DNA from: an uncultured Faecalibacterium sp.
Lineage (GTDB): Bacteria > Bacillota > Clostridia > Oscillospirales > Ruminococcaceae
DNA length: 16,351 bases
Assembly (NCBI GenBank): GCA_934561485.1
Contig: CAKTGS010000042.1
Coordinates: 1-16,351 of the forward strand
Reading direction: 5' to 3'
Both the position numbers and the translations under genes were made by a program. The notes below the pieces were generated by a model. The model worked only from the letters and a program-made list of their open reading frames with translations, searched no databases and was not told the DNA's origin. Positions 1 to 6,024 of this stretch are shown piece by piece. Position 1 is the first letter of the stretch; every line of letters begins with the position of its first letter.

Positions 1-42
1 AAGCATCAGTGCTTTGCCCAGTTTCTGGAGATACTTCATCAT
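1..42 (-). CDS. PTS permease EIIC, N-terminal fragment (cut by left edge)
   Basis: Only the first 14 codons are present, reading MMKYLQKLGKALML. This closely resembles the opening amphipathic helix of glucose/N-acetylglucosamine-type PTS EIIC proteins, which typically begin with a KxLQKxGKxLMLPVAVLP-like stretch. An AGGAGG ribosome site at 53-58 lies 10 bases before the ATG at 40-42. A second ATG follows directly at 37-39, and an in-frame ATG at 49-51 sits only one base from the ribosome site, too close to be used. The product would be an inner-membrane sugar permease that phosphorylates its sugar during uptake. The sugar, and any fused EIIB or EIIA domain, cannot be judged from this fragment. 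The family call rests on a short motif and is moderately sure. Confidence 0.6.
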   Translation of the reverse strand, partial: MMKYLQKLGKALML

Positions 43-108
43 AAAGCACATTCCTCCTTAAAGAATGTTTGTTTGGATGGCAGCACCGGTTGCGCACCGC
101 CAATCTTC

Positions 109-126
109 ATTAACAGTATATTAACA
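109..126 (-). promoter_or_regulatory. Candidate -10 box and direct-repeat operator for the left-edge PTS gene
   Basis: On the minus strand a TATACT -10 box lies at 115-120, about 73 bases before the PTS start codon. No good -35 hexamer is visible at the right distance; the region there is T-rich. TGTTAAT occurs twice on the minus strand, at 120-126 and 109-115. The copies are 11 bases apart, about one helical turn, and flank or overlap the -10 box. Such a repeat could bind a repressor or activator, but no regulator is identified. Confidence 0.45.
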
Positions 127-362
127 CACTTAAAATAAAAAAGCCATAGTTTTCGAACTTTTTTTCATATTTTCCAATCAAAAGTCCATATATCCAAGGC
201 TTTGTTGCGCATTTTTTTTGTTTTCATCGCACAAAAGGCATCTTTTGTGCAGATTTTTCGTGAAAAATATTTTCAACCGATCAATGCACATCCGTCTGCT
301 ATGCCAATACCGCATACCCCCCCGGCAAAAAATTGTTTTGCCGGAGGGAAGATCCTTTTGAA
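121..362. other. Gene-free AT-rich region with hairpins
   Basis: No convincing gene lies here. An open frame from a TTG at 202 lacks a ribosome site. The stretch is AT-rich up to about 300. It contains a perfect 9-bp hairpin at 229-250 (stem GCACAAAAG, loop GCAT) followed by AGATTTTT, which resembles a plus-strand terminator. A second 9-bp hairpin lies at 322-344 (stem CCGGCAAAA, loop AATTG). No transcription unit is visible upstream on the plus strand that would need these signals. Confidence 0.4.
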
Positions 363-378
363 TTGCAAAAGGCTTTTT
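354..378 (+). terminator. Short hairpin with T-run, terminator-like
   Basis: CCTTTTG and CAAAAGG form a 7-bp stem with loop AATTG, followed by CTTTTT. It overlaps the start of the promoter of the following hydrolase gene. Its -35 box uses part of the hairpin, so the element may insulate or modulate that promoter. The stem is AT-rich and weak. Confidence 0.35.
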
Positions 379-391
379 CAGTTGCTATACT
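363..391 (+). promoter_or_regulatory. Sigma-A promoter for the hydrolase-UPF0178 pair
   Basis: TTGCAA at 363-368 and TATACT at 386-391 are separated by 17 bases, a good housekeeping promoter. Transcription would start near 398. This places the upstream in-frame ATG at 333 outside the transcript and supports the GTG start at 426. Confidence 0.65.
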
Positions 392-425
392 GGGCTTATC
401 AAAGTTTTTTCGGGAGGACGCCGCA

Positions 426-1109
426 GTGACTGCACAGACAATGCAAATCGGGAACACACCTTGCCGCATTTACGGCGAAGCCCCTGCAGAATACCTGCTG
501 CTCCAAATGACCGGCGAACACGAGATGCAAAGCATGGAAAGCGAGGTTACCGCTATTGCACAGAGTGCGCACCACTTTTTGTTTGCAGCTATCCCGGTGG
601 AAAGCTGGAACGATGCGCTTTCTCCGTGGGAAGCCCCTGCCGTGTGGGGAAAACAAGGGTTCGGCGGCAAGGCTGCAGACACCCTGCGCTTTCTGACAGA
701 ACAGGTCATTCCCACATTGACGCAGCAGTTTCGTCTCCCGGAAAACGTCAAAATCATTCTGGGTGGCTACTCGCTGGCGGGATTGTTTGCGCTGTGGGCA
801 TCCACCCAGACAAATCAGTTCTATGGTGTCGCCGCCGCATCCCCCTCGGTTTGGTTTCCGGGCTGGATGGAATTTGAACAGCAGCACCCAATACAGGCAC
901 AGCGTATTTATCTGAGCCTTGGCGATAAAGAAGAGCGCACGAAAAACGCCGTCATGGCTGCGGTAGGGGATAACATCCGCACCCTGCACAGCCGGCTTAT
1001 AGCGCGCGGTGCAGACTGCACCCTCGAATGGAACAGCGGCGGTCATTTCAAAGATGCCGACCTGCGCACGGCGAAAGCCTTTCGGTGGGTGATGGAGGAA
1101 AGTCGATGA
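426..1109 (+). CDS. Alpha/beta hydrolase, putative esterase (esterase D/Fes-like)
   Basis: The product is about 227 residues with an alpha/beta-hydrolase triad pattern. The nucleophile motif GGYSLAG carries Ser116, an acidic residue sits in SLGDKEER (Asp167), and a histidine in GGHF near the C-terminus (His207). The nucleophile elbow followed by GLFALW and an ASPSVW stretch resembles the esterase D/enterochelin-esterase group (COG2819 type). There is no signal peptide, so it is probably a cytoplasmic serine esterase; the substrate is unknown. I chose the GTG at 426 because GGGAGG at 412-417 sits 8 bases upstream and the promoter begins transcription near 398, which rules out the ATG at 333. 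The ATG at 441 is a less likely alternative. Its stop overlaps the next start by ATGA, so translation of the pair is probably coupled. Confidence 0.75.
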   Translation: MTAQTMQIGNTPCRIYGEAPAEYLLLQMTGEHEMQSMESEVTAIAQSAHHFLFAAIPVESWNDALSPWEAPAVWGKQGFGGKAADTLRFLTEQVIPTLTQQFRLPENVKIILGGYSLAGLFALWASTQTNQFYGVAAASPSVWFPGWMEFEQQHPIQAQRIYLSLGDKEERTKNAVMAAVGDNIRTLHSRLIARGADCTLEWNSGGHFKDADLRTAKAFRWVMEESR

Positions 1110-1543
1110 ATATTTTGATTGATGCAGATGGCTGCCCGGTGGTGGATCTGACATTGCAGATTGCAAAACAGTTTGATGTTCCGGTCATCATCCTGTGCGA
1201 CACCTCCCACCAGATCGAGCGGAAAGGTGCGCAGACGCTGGTGTTCGATAAAGGGGCTGACAGCGTAGACTTTGCTCTCGTCAACCGGGTAAAGCCAGGG
1301 GATATTGTCGTGACACAGGACTACGGGCTGGCGAGTATGTGCCTTGCCAAATGCGCACGAGTACTGAACCAGAACGGTCTGGAATACACAGCCGATAACA
1401 TTGACGCACTTATGCTGCGGCGGTATGAAAACAAAAAGCTCCTTCGTGCCGGAAAGCACCCCAAGGGAAGCCCAAAGCGGACGAAGGAGCAGGATGCCAA
1501 GTTTGCGGACGTGCTGGAAGAGTTTTTGAATGGGAGCTGTTGA
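1106..1543 (+). CDS. UPF0178 (DUF188) family protein, YaiI/YqxD
   Basis: The 145-residue product begins MNILIDADGCPVVD, the hallmark opening of the YaiI/YqxD (UPF0178) family. It carries the family motif VVTQDYGLA in the middle and a GSPKRTKEQDAKF-like C-terminal segment. Length matches the family (about 150). The fold is PIN-like, with acidic residues clustered early, so a nuclease-like role has been suspected, but the function is not established. The ATG at 1106 overlaps the hydrolase stop in an ATGA and has GGAGGAA just upstream, inside the hydrolase gene. The two genes form a small operon closed by the hairpin at 1567-1596. Nothing links this protein functionally to the esterase beyond position. 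Confidence 0.85.
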   Translation: MNILIDADGCPVVDLTLQIAKQFDVPVIILCDTSHQIERKGAQTLVFDKGADSVDFALVNRVKPGDIVVTQDYGLASMCLAKCARVLNQNGLEYTADNIDALMLRRYENKKLLRAGKHPKGSPKRTKEQDAKFADVLEEFLNGSC

Positions 1544-1550
1544 ATCCCAC

Positions 1551-1615
1551 CATCTTTCGCCAAGCAAAAAGACACCGACTTGTGTCGGTGTCTTTTCTGG
1601 CGGAGATGGTGGATA
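1551..1615. repeat. Partial duplicate of the tRNA-Ser 3' end plus terminator
   Basis: This stretch parallels 1691-1755: CACCATCTTT, a hairpin, then TGGCGGAGATGGTGG. The last part is identical to the encoded 3' end (acceptor arm, discriminator and CCA) of the neighbouring tRNA-Ser. The hairpins between differ in sequence. The flanks are also inverted repeats of each other. It looks like a relic of a second serine tRNA or a recombination footprint rather than a functional tRNA, since the rest of the cloverleaf is absent. Confidence 0.5.
1567..1596 (+). terminator. Intrinsic terminator after the UPF0178 gene
   Basis: A perfect 13-bp stem, AAAAGACACCGAC with GTCGGTGTCTTTT, closes a TTGT loop. 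A and T runs on both sides make it potentially bidirectional. It lies 23 bases after the stop codon. Confidence 0.85.
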
Positions 1616-1690
1616 TTCTCCCGCGGGCTAAGCAACAGCCCGCAGGGCTGGTTGCTTGCGGCCTGCGGGCCGCCGCCCTGTTCTCATCCT
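1616..1690. other. GC-rich hairpin-forming spacer between the duplicated units
   Basis: The spacer contains several complementary blocks, for example GCAAC-A-GCCC with GGGC-TG-GTTGC, and GCGGCC/GGCCGC. No open frame with a ribosome site is seen. Confidence 0.3.
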
Positions 1691-1705
1691 CACCATCTTT
1701 GCCGC

Positions 1706-1737
1706 AAAAAAGGCACCAGCCTGAGCTGATGCCTTTT
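1706..1737 (-). terminator. Terminator of the tRNA-Ser gene
   Basis: On the minus strand GGCATCAGC pairs with GCTGGTGCC (one G-U pair) across a TCAG loop and is followed by six T. On the plus strand the same stem has a C-A mismatch, so it favours minus-strand transcripts coming from the tRNA. It begins only three bases after the tRNA CCA end. Confidence 0.8.
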
Positions 1738-1739
1738 GT

Positions 1740-1830
1740 TGGCGGAGATGGTGGGATTCGAACCCACGTGCCCGGTTAAGGACAAAACGATTTCGAGTCG
1801 TTCTCGTTACGACCACTTCGATACATCTCC
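1740..1830 (-). tRNA. tRNA-Ser, anticodon CGA
   Basis: On the minus strand the 7-bp acceptor arm GGAGATG/CATCTCC closes the molecule, with G as discriminator and an encoded CCA at 1740-1742. The anticodon arm has stem AACGA/TCGTT and loop CTCGAAA, giving anticodon CGA at 1793-1795. A long variable arm and a GTGGGTTCGAATCCCAC T arm follow, as expected for a class II serine tRNA. It decodes UCG. The gene is 91 bases including CCA and has its own promoter and terminator. Confidence 0.95.
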
Positions 1831-1846
1831 ATATTGTAGCCTTTAC

Positions 1847-1875
1847 AGTATAGCAAAAAAGGGGCCAGGCGTCAA
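1847..1875 (-). promoter_or_regulatory. Promoter of tRNA-Ser
   Basis: On the minus strand TTGACG (1870-1875) and TATACT (1847-1852) are 17 bases apart. Transcription would start about 10 bases before the tRNA 5' end at 1830. Confidence 0.8.
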
Positions 1876-1906
1876 CCATTTTCTCCGCACCTCGGCCGGG
1901 AAGGCA

Positions 1907-1922
1907 GCCGCCCCGGGGCGGC
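1907..1922. repeat. 16-bp perfect GC palindrome
   Basis: GCCGCCCC/GGGGCGGC is a perfect palindrome in the spacer between the divergent tRNA-Ser and MATE promoters. There is no T-run, so it is not an intrinsic terminator. Its role is unknown. Confidence 0.4.
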
Positions 1923-1995
1923 GCGGGCAGCATGTTTTGCCATCTTTGAACGTCCTTTTTGTAAAAAAGGGCTGTTCTTTTTTGTGCGATTCATA

Positions 1996-2026
1996 TATAA
2001 TAGGGGAGAACTATTTCAAATTTGAA
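1996..2026 (+). promoter_or_regulatory. MATE promoter -10 box and candidate operator palindrome
   Basis: TATAAT at 1996-2001 is a consensus -10 box. The -35 position (about 1973-1978, TGTTCT) is poor, which suggests need of an activator or a weak promoter. A 12-bp perfect palindrome, TTCAAATTTGAA, lies at 2015-2026, just after the expected transcription start near 2008. A repressor bound there would block transcription of the efflux gene. The ribosome site AAGGAG is at 2031-2036. Confidence 0.55.
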
Positions 2027-2046
2027 GTAAAAGGAGTTTTCTTCCC

Positions 2047-3414
2047 ATGGCACAAACAAAACAGGACATGGGGTCCGGCAGCGTAAAAAAACGAATGCTG
2101 CAGCTGATGATCCCGGCCGTTGTGGCGCAGGTGGTGAACCTGCTGTACAATATCGTAGACCGCATTTACATCGGCCACATTGCAGGCATTGGCGCGGCGG
2201 CACTGACCGGCGTGGGACTGTTCACCCCCATTCTGATGCTGCTGAACGCCTTTGCCATGCTGGTGGGCGCAGGCGGCGCGCCGCGCACCGCCATCGCGCT
2301 GGGGCAAGGCGACAAGCAGCAGGCCGAAAAGATCATTTCCAACAGCTTTACGGTGCTGATGTTCTTTGCCATGGTGCTGACCATCGGCTTTTACGCGGGT
2401 GCACCCACGCTGCTGCGGCTGTTTGGTGCCAGCGATGCCACCCTGCCCTATGCGCTGAGCTACAGCCGCATTTACATTCTTGGCTCGGTGTTTGTGCTAC
2501 TGGTGCTGGGCATGAACCCCTTTATCACCACGCAGGGCTTTGCCAAAACCAGTATGCTCACCACTGTGATCGGTGCCGTGATCAACATTATTCTGGACCC
2601 CATCCTGATCTTCGGGTTCGGGCTGGGCGTGCAGGGCGCGGCCATTGCCACTGTGCTCAGTCAGGCCGTGGGCGCAGTGTGGATCCTGCATTTTCTCACC
2701 GGAAATAAAACCATTCTCAAGCTCCGCCGGGAGTACCTGCGGCCGGAACGGTCGGTCATTCTGCCAGTGCTGGCGCTGGGCATTTCGTCTTTCGTGATGC
2801 TTTCCACCGAGAGCCTGCTGTCCATCAGTTTCAGCTCCAGTCTGGCACGCTACGGCGGCGATGTGGCCGTGGGTGCCATGACCGTCATCACCAGTGCATC
2901 GCAGCTGTGCACGCTGCCCATCCAGGGCATCTGCCAGGGCGGCCAGCCGGTGATGAGCTTCAACTTCGGTGCCGGCAAAAAAGACCGCGTCAAGCAGGCG
3001 TTCCGTTTTCAGCTGACGCTGTGCGGCTGCTACACCTGCCTGTTCTGGCTGCTGATGATGCTGTTCCCGGGTGCTGTGGCAGGCATTTTCACCTCGGATG
3101 CGGCGCTGATCTCCTACACCACATGGTCTATGCGCATTTACATGGCGGGCATTTTTGCCATGGGCTTTCAGATCGCCTGTCAGCAGAGCTTTATGGCGCT
3201 GGGCCAGGCCAAGGTCAGCCTGCTGCTGGCCTGCCTGCGCAAGATCATTCTGCTGATCCCGCTCATCTTCATCCTGCCGATGATCTTGCCGGACAAGGTT
3301 TTCGGCGTCTTTCTGGCCGAGCCGGTCAGCGACATTCTGGCCGCGACCATTACCACCATCACCTTCTTTACCCGGTTCGATAAAATTCTGGATAAGGGTG
3401 CAGCGAGGGTGTAA
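2047..3414 (+). CDS. MATE family multidrug/cation efflux transporter
   Basis: The 455-residue product is very hydrophobic with about 12 predicted membrane segments arranged as two similar halves, the usual MATE size and form. The opening region LMIPAVVAQVVNLLYNIVDR and IGHIAG match the family's first helix. The segments GMNPFITTQGF and QGGQPVMSFNFGAG are typical of MepA/DinF-like MATE proteins. It would sit in the cytoplasmic membrane and export cationic drugs or metabolites in exchange for H+ or Na+; the substrate cannot be read from sequence. It is a single-gene unit: its promoter is at 1996 and a strong terminator follows at 3430. The gene after it is convergent, so there is no operon context. 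No regulator gene lies beside it. Confidence 0.9.
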   Translation: MAQTKQDMGSGSVKKRMLQLMIPAVVAQVVNLLYNIVDRIYIGHIAGIGAAALTGVGLFTPILMLLNAFAMLVGAGGAPRTAIALGQGDKQQAEKIISNSFTVLMFFAMVLTIGFYAGAPTLLRLFGASDATLPYALSYSRIYILGSVFVLLVLGMNPFITTQGFAKTSMLTTVIGAVINIILDPILIFGFGLGVQGAAIATVLSQAVGAVWILHFLTGNKTILKLRREYLRPERSVILPVLALGISSFVMLSTESLLSISFSSSLARYGGDVAVGAMTVITSASQLCTLPIQGICQGGQPVMSFNFGAGKKDRVKQAFRFQLTLCGCYTCLFWLLMMLFPGAVAGIFTSDAALISYTTWSMRIYMAGIFAMGFQIACQQSFMALGQAKVSLLLACLRKIILLIPLIFILPMILPDKVFGVFLAEPVSDILAATITTITFFTRFDKILDKGAARV

Positions 3415-3429
3415 TTTTAACAGCAGCAA

Positions 3430-3460
3430 GGGCCTCTGCCATGTCGGCAGAGGCCCTTTT
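3430..3460 (+). terminator. Intrinsic terminator of the MATE gene
   Basis: GGGCCTCTGCC and GGCAGAGGCCC form a perfect 11-bp stem with loop ATGTC, followed by TTTT and a second T-rich stretch. It lies between convergent genes, but the minus-strand side lacks a strong T-run, so it serves the plus strand best. Confidence 0.9.
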
Positions 3461-3479
3461 ACTTTTGGGGGTTGTGTTT

Positions 3480-4874
3480 TCAGTTTTTGGTCTCCACAGG
3501 GTCCTTATACAGCACCAGGGTTGCTGCAAAGGTGACTGCCGCGCCAATGGCAAGGCCGATGACTGCATTGACGATGCTCATCGGGTCCTCCGAGATGTAC
3601 ATCACAATGCTGAAGATGCCGCCCGCGCCGGTAAAAGAGTGCATATACACATGGGTCAGGCCCAGGTAGGCAGCACCCACAAAGCTGCCGATGCAGGATG
3701 CGATCATGGGGGTCTTGTACTTCAGGTTGATGCCGTACATGGCAGGCTCGGTGATGCCGCCGATCACAGCGGTAAAGCCGCTGCTGGCTGCCAGCGACTT
3801 GACATCGCCGCGCTTGCTCTTAACCGCCACGGCCAGGCAGGAGATGCCCTGGTTCAGGTTGGCCACGGTGGAAGCAGGGGAATAGAACGGCTCATAGCCA
3901 ATGGTCGCCATGGCATTGAGCAGGTAGGGGGTAAAGGCCGTGTGCATACCGGTCATGACCAGGAAGGGGCGCAGCACCGCCAGAATGGCAATGCCAAAGA
4001 AACCGGTAACGCCGTAAAGCCAGATCATGCCGCTGGCCAGCCAGTTGCCAATGATCTTGCCCAGAGGTGCAAAGGCGGTGAGGGTAAGCGGGATCATGAC
4101 CAGCAGGGTGCAGGCAGGCACTGCAATGGTCTTGATGAAGTCGGGCATCCACTTGCGGAAAAAGCGCTCCACGTAACTCATGACGAACACGGCCAGAATG
4201 GTGCCGATGAAGTCGCTCTTATAGCTGGCGGCGTAGATCGGCAGCCCAAAAATGCTGAGGGATGTGCCCTCCGACACACTGCTGATGAAGGTGGGGTGCA
4301 CCAGAATGGCGCCCAGGAACATGCCCAGTGCCGGAGTAGCTTTGAATTTTTTGGCTGCCATGCCACCCACAAAGATGGGCAGGAAGTAAAACGCTGCATC
4401 CGATGCAAAGTTCAGCACCACATAACTGGGGTTGTCGGTGGCCAGCCAGCCGGCCATGCTCAGGATCATAATGATGATCTTGATCATACCGGCACCCATC
4501 AACATGGGGATCAGCGGAATGATGCAGCCCGAAATGGCATCAAAGAACGCATTCACGTAAGCTCCCACAGACTTTTTGCTTCCGGCACTGTCCAGATCTT
4601 CCGGAATGGCGTCCTGTTCTTCCAGGCCGCTTTCCTTGCAGATGCGGTCATACACGCTGCCCACATCCTGGCCGATGATCACCTGCAGCTGACTGCCAGA
4701 CCATTGCGTGCCTACCGCACCCGGCAATTCCCGGATTTTGGCTTCATCCACCAGCCCCTTGTCTTTTACATTGAAGCGCAGCCGTGTAATGCAGTGCGCA
4801 AAAGAGCGGATGTTGTCTTTTCCGCCCACCAAGCCCACGATGCTGCTGACCATCGGATCGTATTTGTTTGCCAT
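3480..4874 (-). CDS. PTS EIIBC permease, sucrose/beta-glucoside type, no EIIA domain
   Basis: The 464-residue product takes up and phosphorylates a sugar at the cytoplasmic membrane. Residues 1-85 form an EIIB domain with the phosphocysteine Cys28 in HCITRLRF. Residues 104-455 form a glucose-superfamily EIIC domain with multiple membrane helices and the signature GITEPAMYG (Glu376). The protein ends at KDPVETKN, so the C-terminal EIIA domain of BglP/BglF-type permeases is missing. Phosphate must come from an EIIA encoded elsewhere, possibly the EIIA domain of the 7312-9192 protein. AGGAGGA at 4881-4887 sits 6 bases before the ATG. It lies downstream of the antiterminator gene at 5056-5886 on the same strand, separated by a strong hairpin. 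The sugar is unproven; sucrose, trehalose or aryl-beta-glucosides are the usual possibilities. Confidence 0.88.
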   Translation of the reverse strand: MANKYDPMVSSIVGLVGGKDNIRSFAHCITRLRFNVKDKGLVDEAKIRELPGAVGTQWSGSQLQVIIGQDVGSVYDRICKESGLEEQDAIPEDLDSAGSKKSVGAYVNAFFDAISGCIIPLIPMLMGAGMIKIIIMILSMAGWLATDNPSYVVLNFASDAAFYFLPIFVGGMAAKKFKATPALGMFLGAILVHPTFISSVSEGTSLSIFGLPIYAASYKSDFIGTILAVFVMSYVERFFRKWMPDFIKTIAVPACTLLVMIPLTLTAFAPLGKIIGNWLASGMIWLYGVTGFFGIAILAVLRPFLVMTGMHTAFTPYLLNAMATIGYEPFYSPASTVANLNQGISCLAVAVKSKRGDVKSLAASSGFTAVIGGITEPAMYGINLKYKTPMIASCIGSFVGAAYLGLTHVYMHSFTGAGGIFSIVMYISEDPMSIVNAVIGLAIGAAVTFAATLVLYKDPVETKN

Positions 4875-4890
4875 AATGTTTCCTCCTGTA

Positions 4891-4923
4891 GGATTTAAAA
4901 ACCGTTTTTATCATTCCAAATCC
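4891..4923 (-). other. Leader hairpin just before the EIIBC ribosome site
   Basis: GGATTT and AAATCC enclose a shorter AAAAAC/GTTTTT pairing, ending three bases before the AGGAGGA ribosome site. It is followed by no T-run. It could affect mRNA stability or translation of the permease; no ligand-binding pattern is recognised. No clear promoter is seen between this hairpin and the terminator at 4960. Confidence 0.3.
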
Positions 4924-4959
4924 GGCCGGGGCGCGCTCCCGGGCGGTTCTGTTCCAATG

Positions 4960-5030
4960 AAAAACCCCAGCGCACCGCAGGCCACAGCCCGTGCCGCTGC
5001 GGCACAGGCTTCCTGCGGTACTCTGGGGTA
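4960..5030 (-). terminator. Strong terminator-like hairpin between antiterminator and EIIBC genes
   Basis: On the minus strand an arm at 5012-5028 (CCCCAGAGTACCGCAGG) pairs at 15 of 17 positions, plus one G-U, with the arm at 4965-4981. An inner GTGCCGC/GCGGCAC stem sits inside. Five T follow at 4960-4964. It should stop most transcripts leaving the antiterminator gene and so lower expression of the permease. No RAT-like TTGTTAC sequence overlaps it. Confidence 0.75.
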
Positions 5031-5055
5031 AAGCCCGCCAAAGGCATTGCTGCCT

Positions 5056-5886
5056 TTATTGGTCACAATCCTCACGAGCACACAACCGATTGATGTGTAG
5101 GATCAGATATAGGATCTCCTCTTCAGAAAGAGATTTTTTCAACTGTTGTTCGATCAGGGCGGCTACCTTGACCGAGCAGGAATAAATGGAAGGATACTCT
5201 TTTTTCATGGATTCAAAGATATCCCGGTTCTGGGTGTCGATCATGGCGTCATCCAGTGTGCGCTTCATCATGTAGTGCATGTGGGTGACAAACCGGTAGT
5301 AGTTGAAGCTGTCATGATCCACCGTCACCTGCAGTTCCTGTTCAATAATACCCGTAGCCTGCTCAATGATGGAACCATAGTCAATGTCCGGTGCAGTTTC
5401 CGCCTGTGCCTTGTAGTTGACAAAATGCAGGGCGATGGCGGCGGCTTCCTCCCGGGGAAGGGCGATATCCAGCCGCTTTTTCAAAATTTCCAGCGCCTGC
5501 TGCCCGATCTCCGATTCCTCCGGGTAGAGCTGCCGCACCTCGTAGAACAGCGGCAGCTTGATGCTGATGTTTTTGCGGTGGCGCTGAACGGAAAAATCAA
5601 TGTGATCTGCCAGCGTGAACACCACATTTTCGCGGAACTGGTTGTCCATCTTCTCGTTGGCAAGGTCTACGATCTCGGCAGCGGCTTCCAGCACATTTTC
5701 CGGAATGCGGTTGAGCACCGCCAGCTGCTCTTCGTCTACATCGTAAAAGGTGCGGTCGATCTTGGAAAGCGGCACATCATAGGGCGGCTTGGTAAAGCCA
5801 ATGCCCTTGCCAAAAGCCACCACCTCGTTGTTGCGGCTGTCCAGGCACAGGGCGATGTTGTTGTTGATGTTTTTGATGACCTTCAT
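5056..5886 (-). CDS. BglG/LicT family transcription antiterminator (first copy)
   Basis: The 276-residue protein has the LicT/SacT layout. Residues 1-60 form the RNA-binding CAT domain (MKVIKNINNNIALCL, then FGKGIGF), followed by two PRD domains. All four regulatory histidines expected from Bacillus subtilis LicT are present: His95 in ADHIDFS, His154 in ALHFVN, His202 in FVTHMHY and His264 in YLILHINRL. When its sugar is available it should be dephosphorylated by its permease, dimerise, bind a RAT hairpin and prevent termination. I start at the ATG at 5884-5886 because the family begins exactly at MKVIKNINNN; the frame stays open upstream but that stretch overlaps the promoter and RAT. The likely partner is the EIIBC permease downstream. 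Its own leader has a RAT overlapping a terminator, so it probably controls itself. Confidence 0.92.
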   Translation of the reverse strand: MKVIKNINNNIALCLDSRNNEVVAFGKGIGFTKPPYDVPLSKIDRTFYDVDEEQLAVLNRIPENVLEAAAEIVDLANEKMDNQFRENVVFTLADHIDFSVQRHRKNISIKLPLFYEVRQLYPEESEIGQQALEILKKRLDIALPREEAAAIALHFVNYKAQAETAPDIDYGSIIEQATGIIEQELQVTVDHDSFNYYRFVTHMHYMMKRTLDDAMIDTQNRDIFESMKKEYPSIYSCSVKVAALIEQQLKKSLSEEEILYLILHINRLCAREDCDQ

Positions 5887-5905
5887 CCGCCTGCCGCCCC
5901 CATAC

Positions 5906-5974
5906 AAAAGAAAAAACCGAAAGTTCACCCCTACCTGCAATGGATAAGGGAAAGCCTCCGGAGAGTAACAAACC
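5906..5974 (-). promoter_or_regulatory. RAT antiterminator and overlapping terminator in the minus-strand antiterminator leader
   Basis: Reading the minus strand, a RAT-like element spans 5974-5948. It starts GGTTTGTTAC, has a small CTC/GAG stem, then AGGC and a closing CC. Its 5' half matches the LicT-class consensus (GGxTTGTTACT). Its 3' half (AGGCTTTCC) departs from the usual AGGCAAAACC. CCGGAGG at 5961-5955, within the RAT, can instead pair with CTTTCGG at 5923-5917 (two G-U pairs). An inner stem at 5928-5950 lies between, and TTTTTTCTTTT follows directly. The two structures exclude each other, as in bgl/lic leaders. The terminator is weaker than the one on the plus-strand side. Confidence 0.65.
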
Positions 5975-5994
5975 TTACTTGATTGACTGTGCAC

Positions 5995-6024
5995 AGTATA
6001 GCAAATCGGGCGGTTTTTCGTCAA
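5995..6024 (-). promoter_or_regulatory. Promoter of the minus-strand antiterminator-permease unit
   Basis: On the minus strand TTGACG (6019-6024) and TATACT (5995-6000) are 18 bases apart. Transcription would start near 5988, about 14 bases before the RAT. Confidence 0.75.

Noticed and set aside
202..429. Open frame of 75 codons in the left intergenic region
   Set aside because: It starts at TTG with no ribosome site, runs through hairpins and the hydrolase promoter, and overlaps the real GTG start. Its composition does not look like a protein.
1540..2086. Two short plus-strand open frames across the tRNA-Ser gene
   Set aside because: They run through the tRNA, its terminator or its promoter. 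The tRNA fold is unambiguous and there is no ribosome site in front of either frame.
3441..4898. Long open frame of 485 codons on the plus strand opposite the EIIBC permease gene
   Set aside because: It is rich in His, Gln and Gly as expected from reading a codon-biased gene backwards. The minus-strand frame has a complete EIIBC with motifs and a ribosome site.
4875..5055. Search for a RAT in front of the EIIBC permease gene
   Set aside because: A strong terminator is there, but no TTGTTAC-like sequence overlaps its 5' arm, so antitermination by a LicT protein is not supported at this site.
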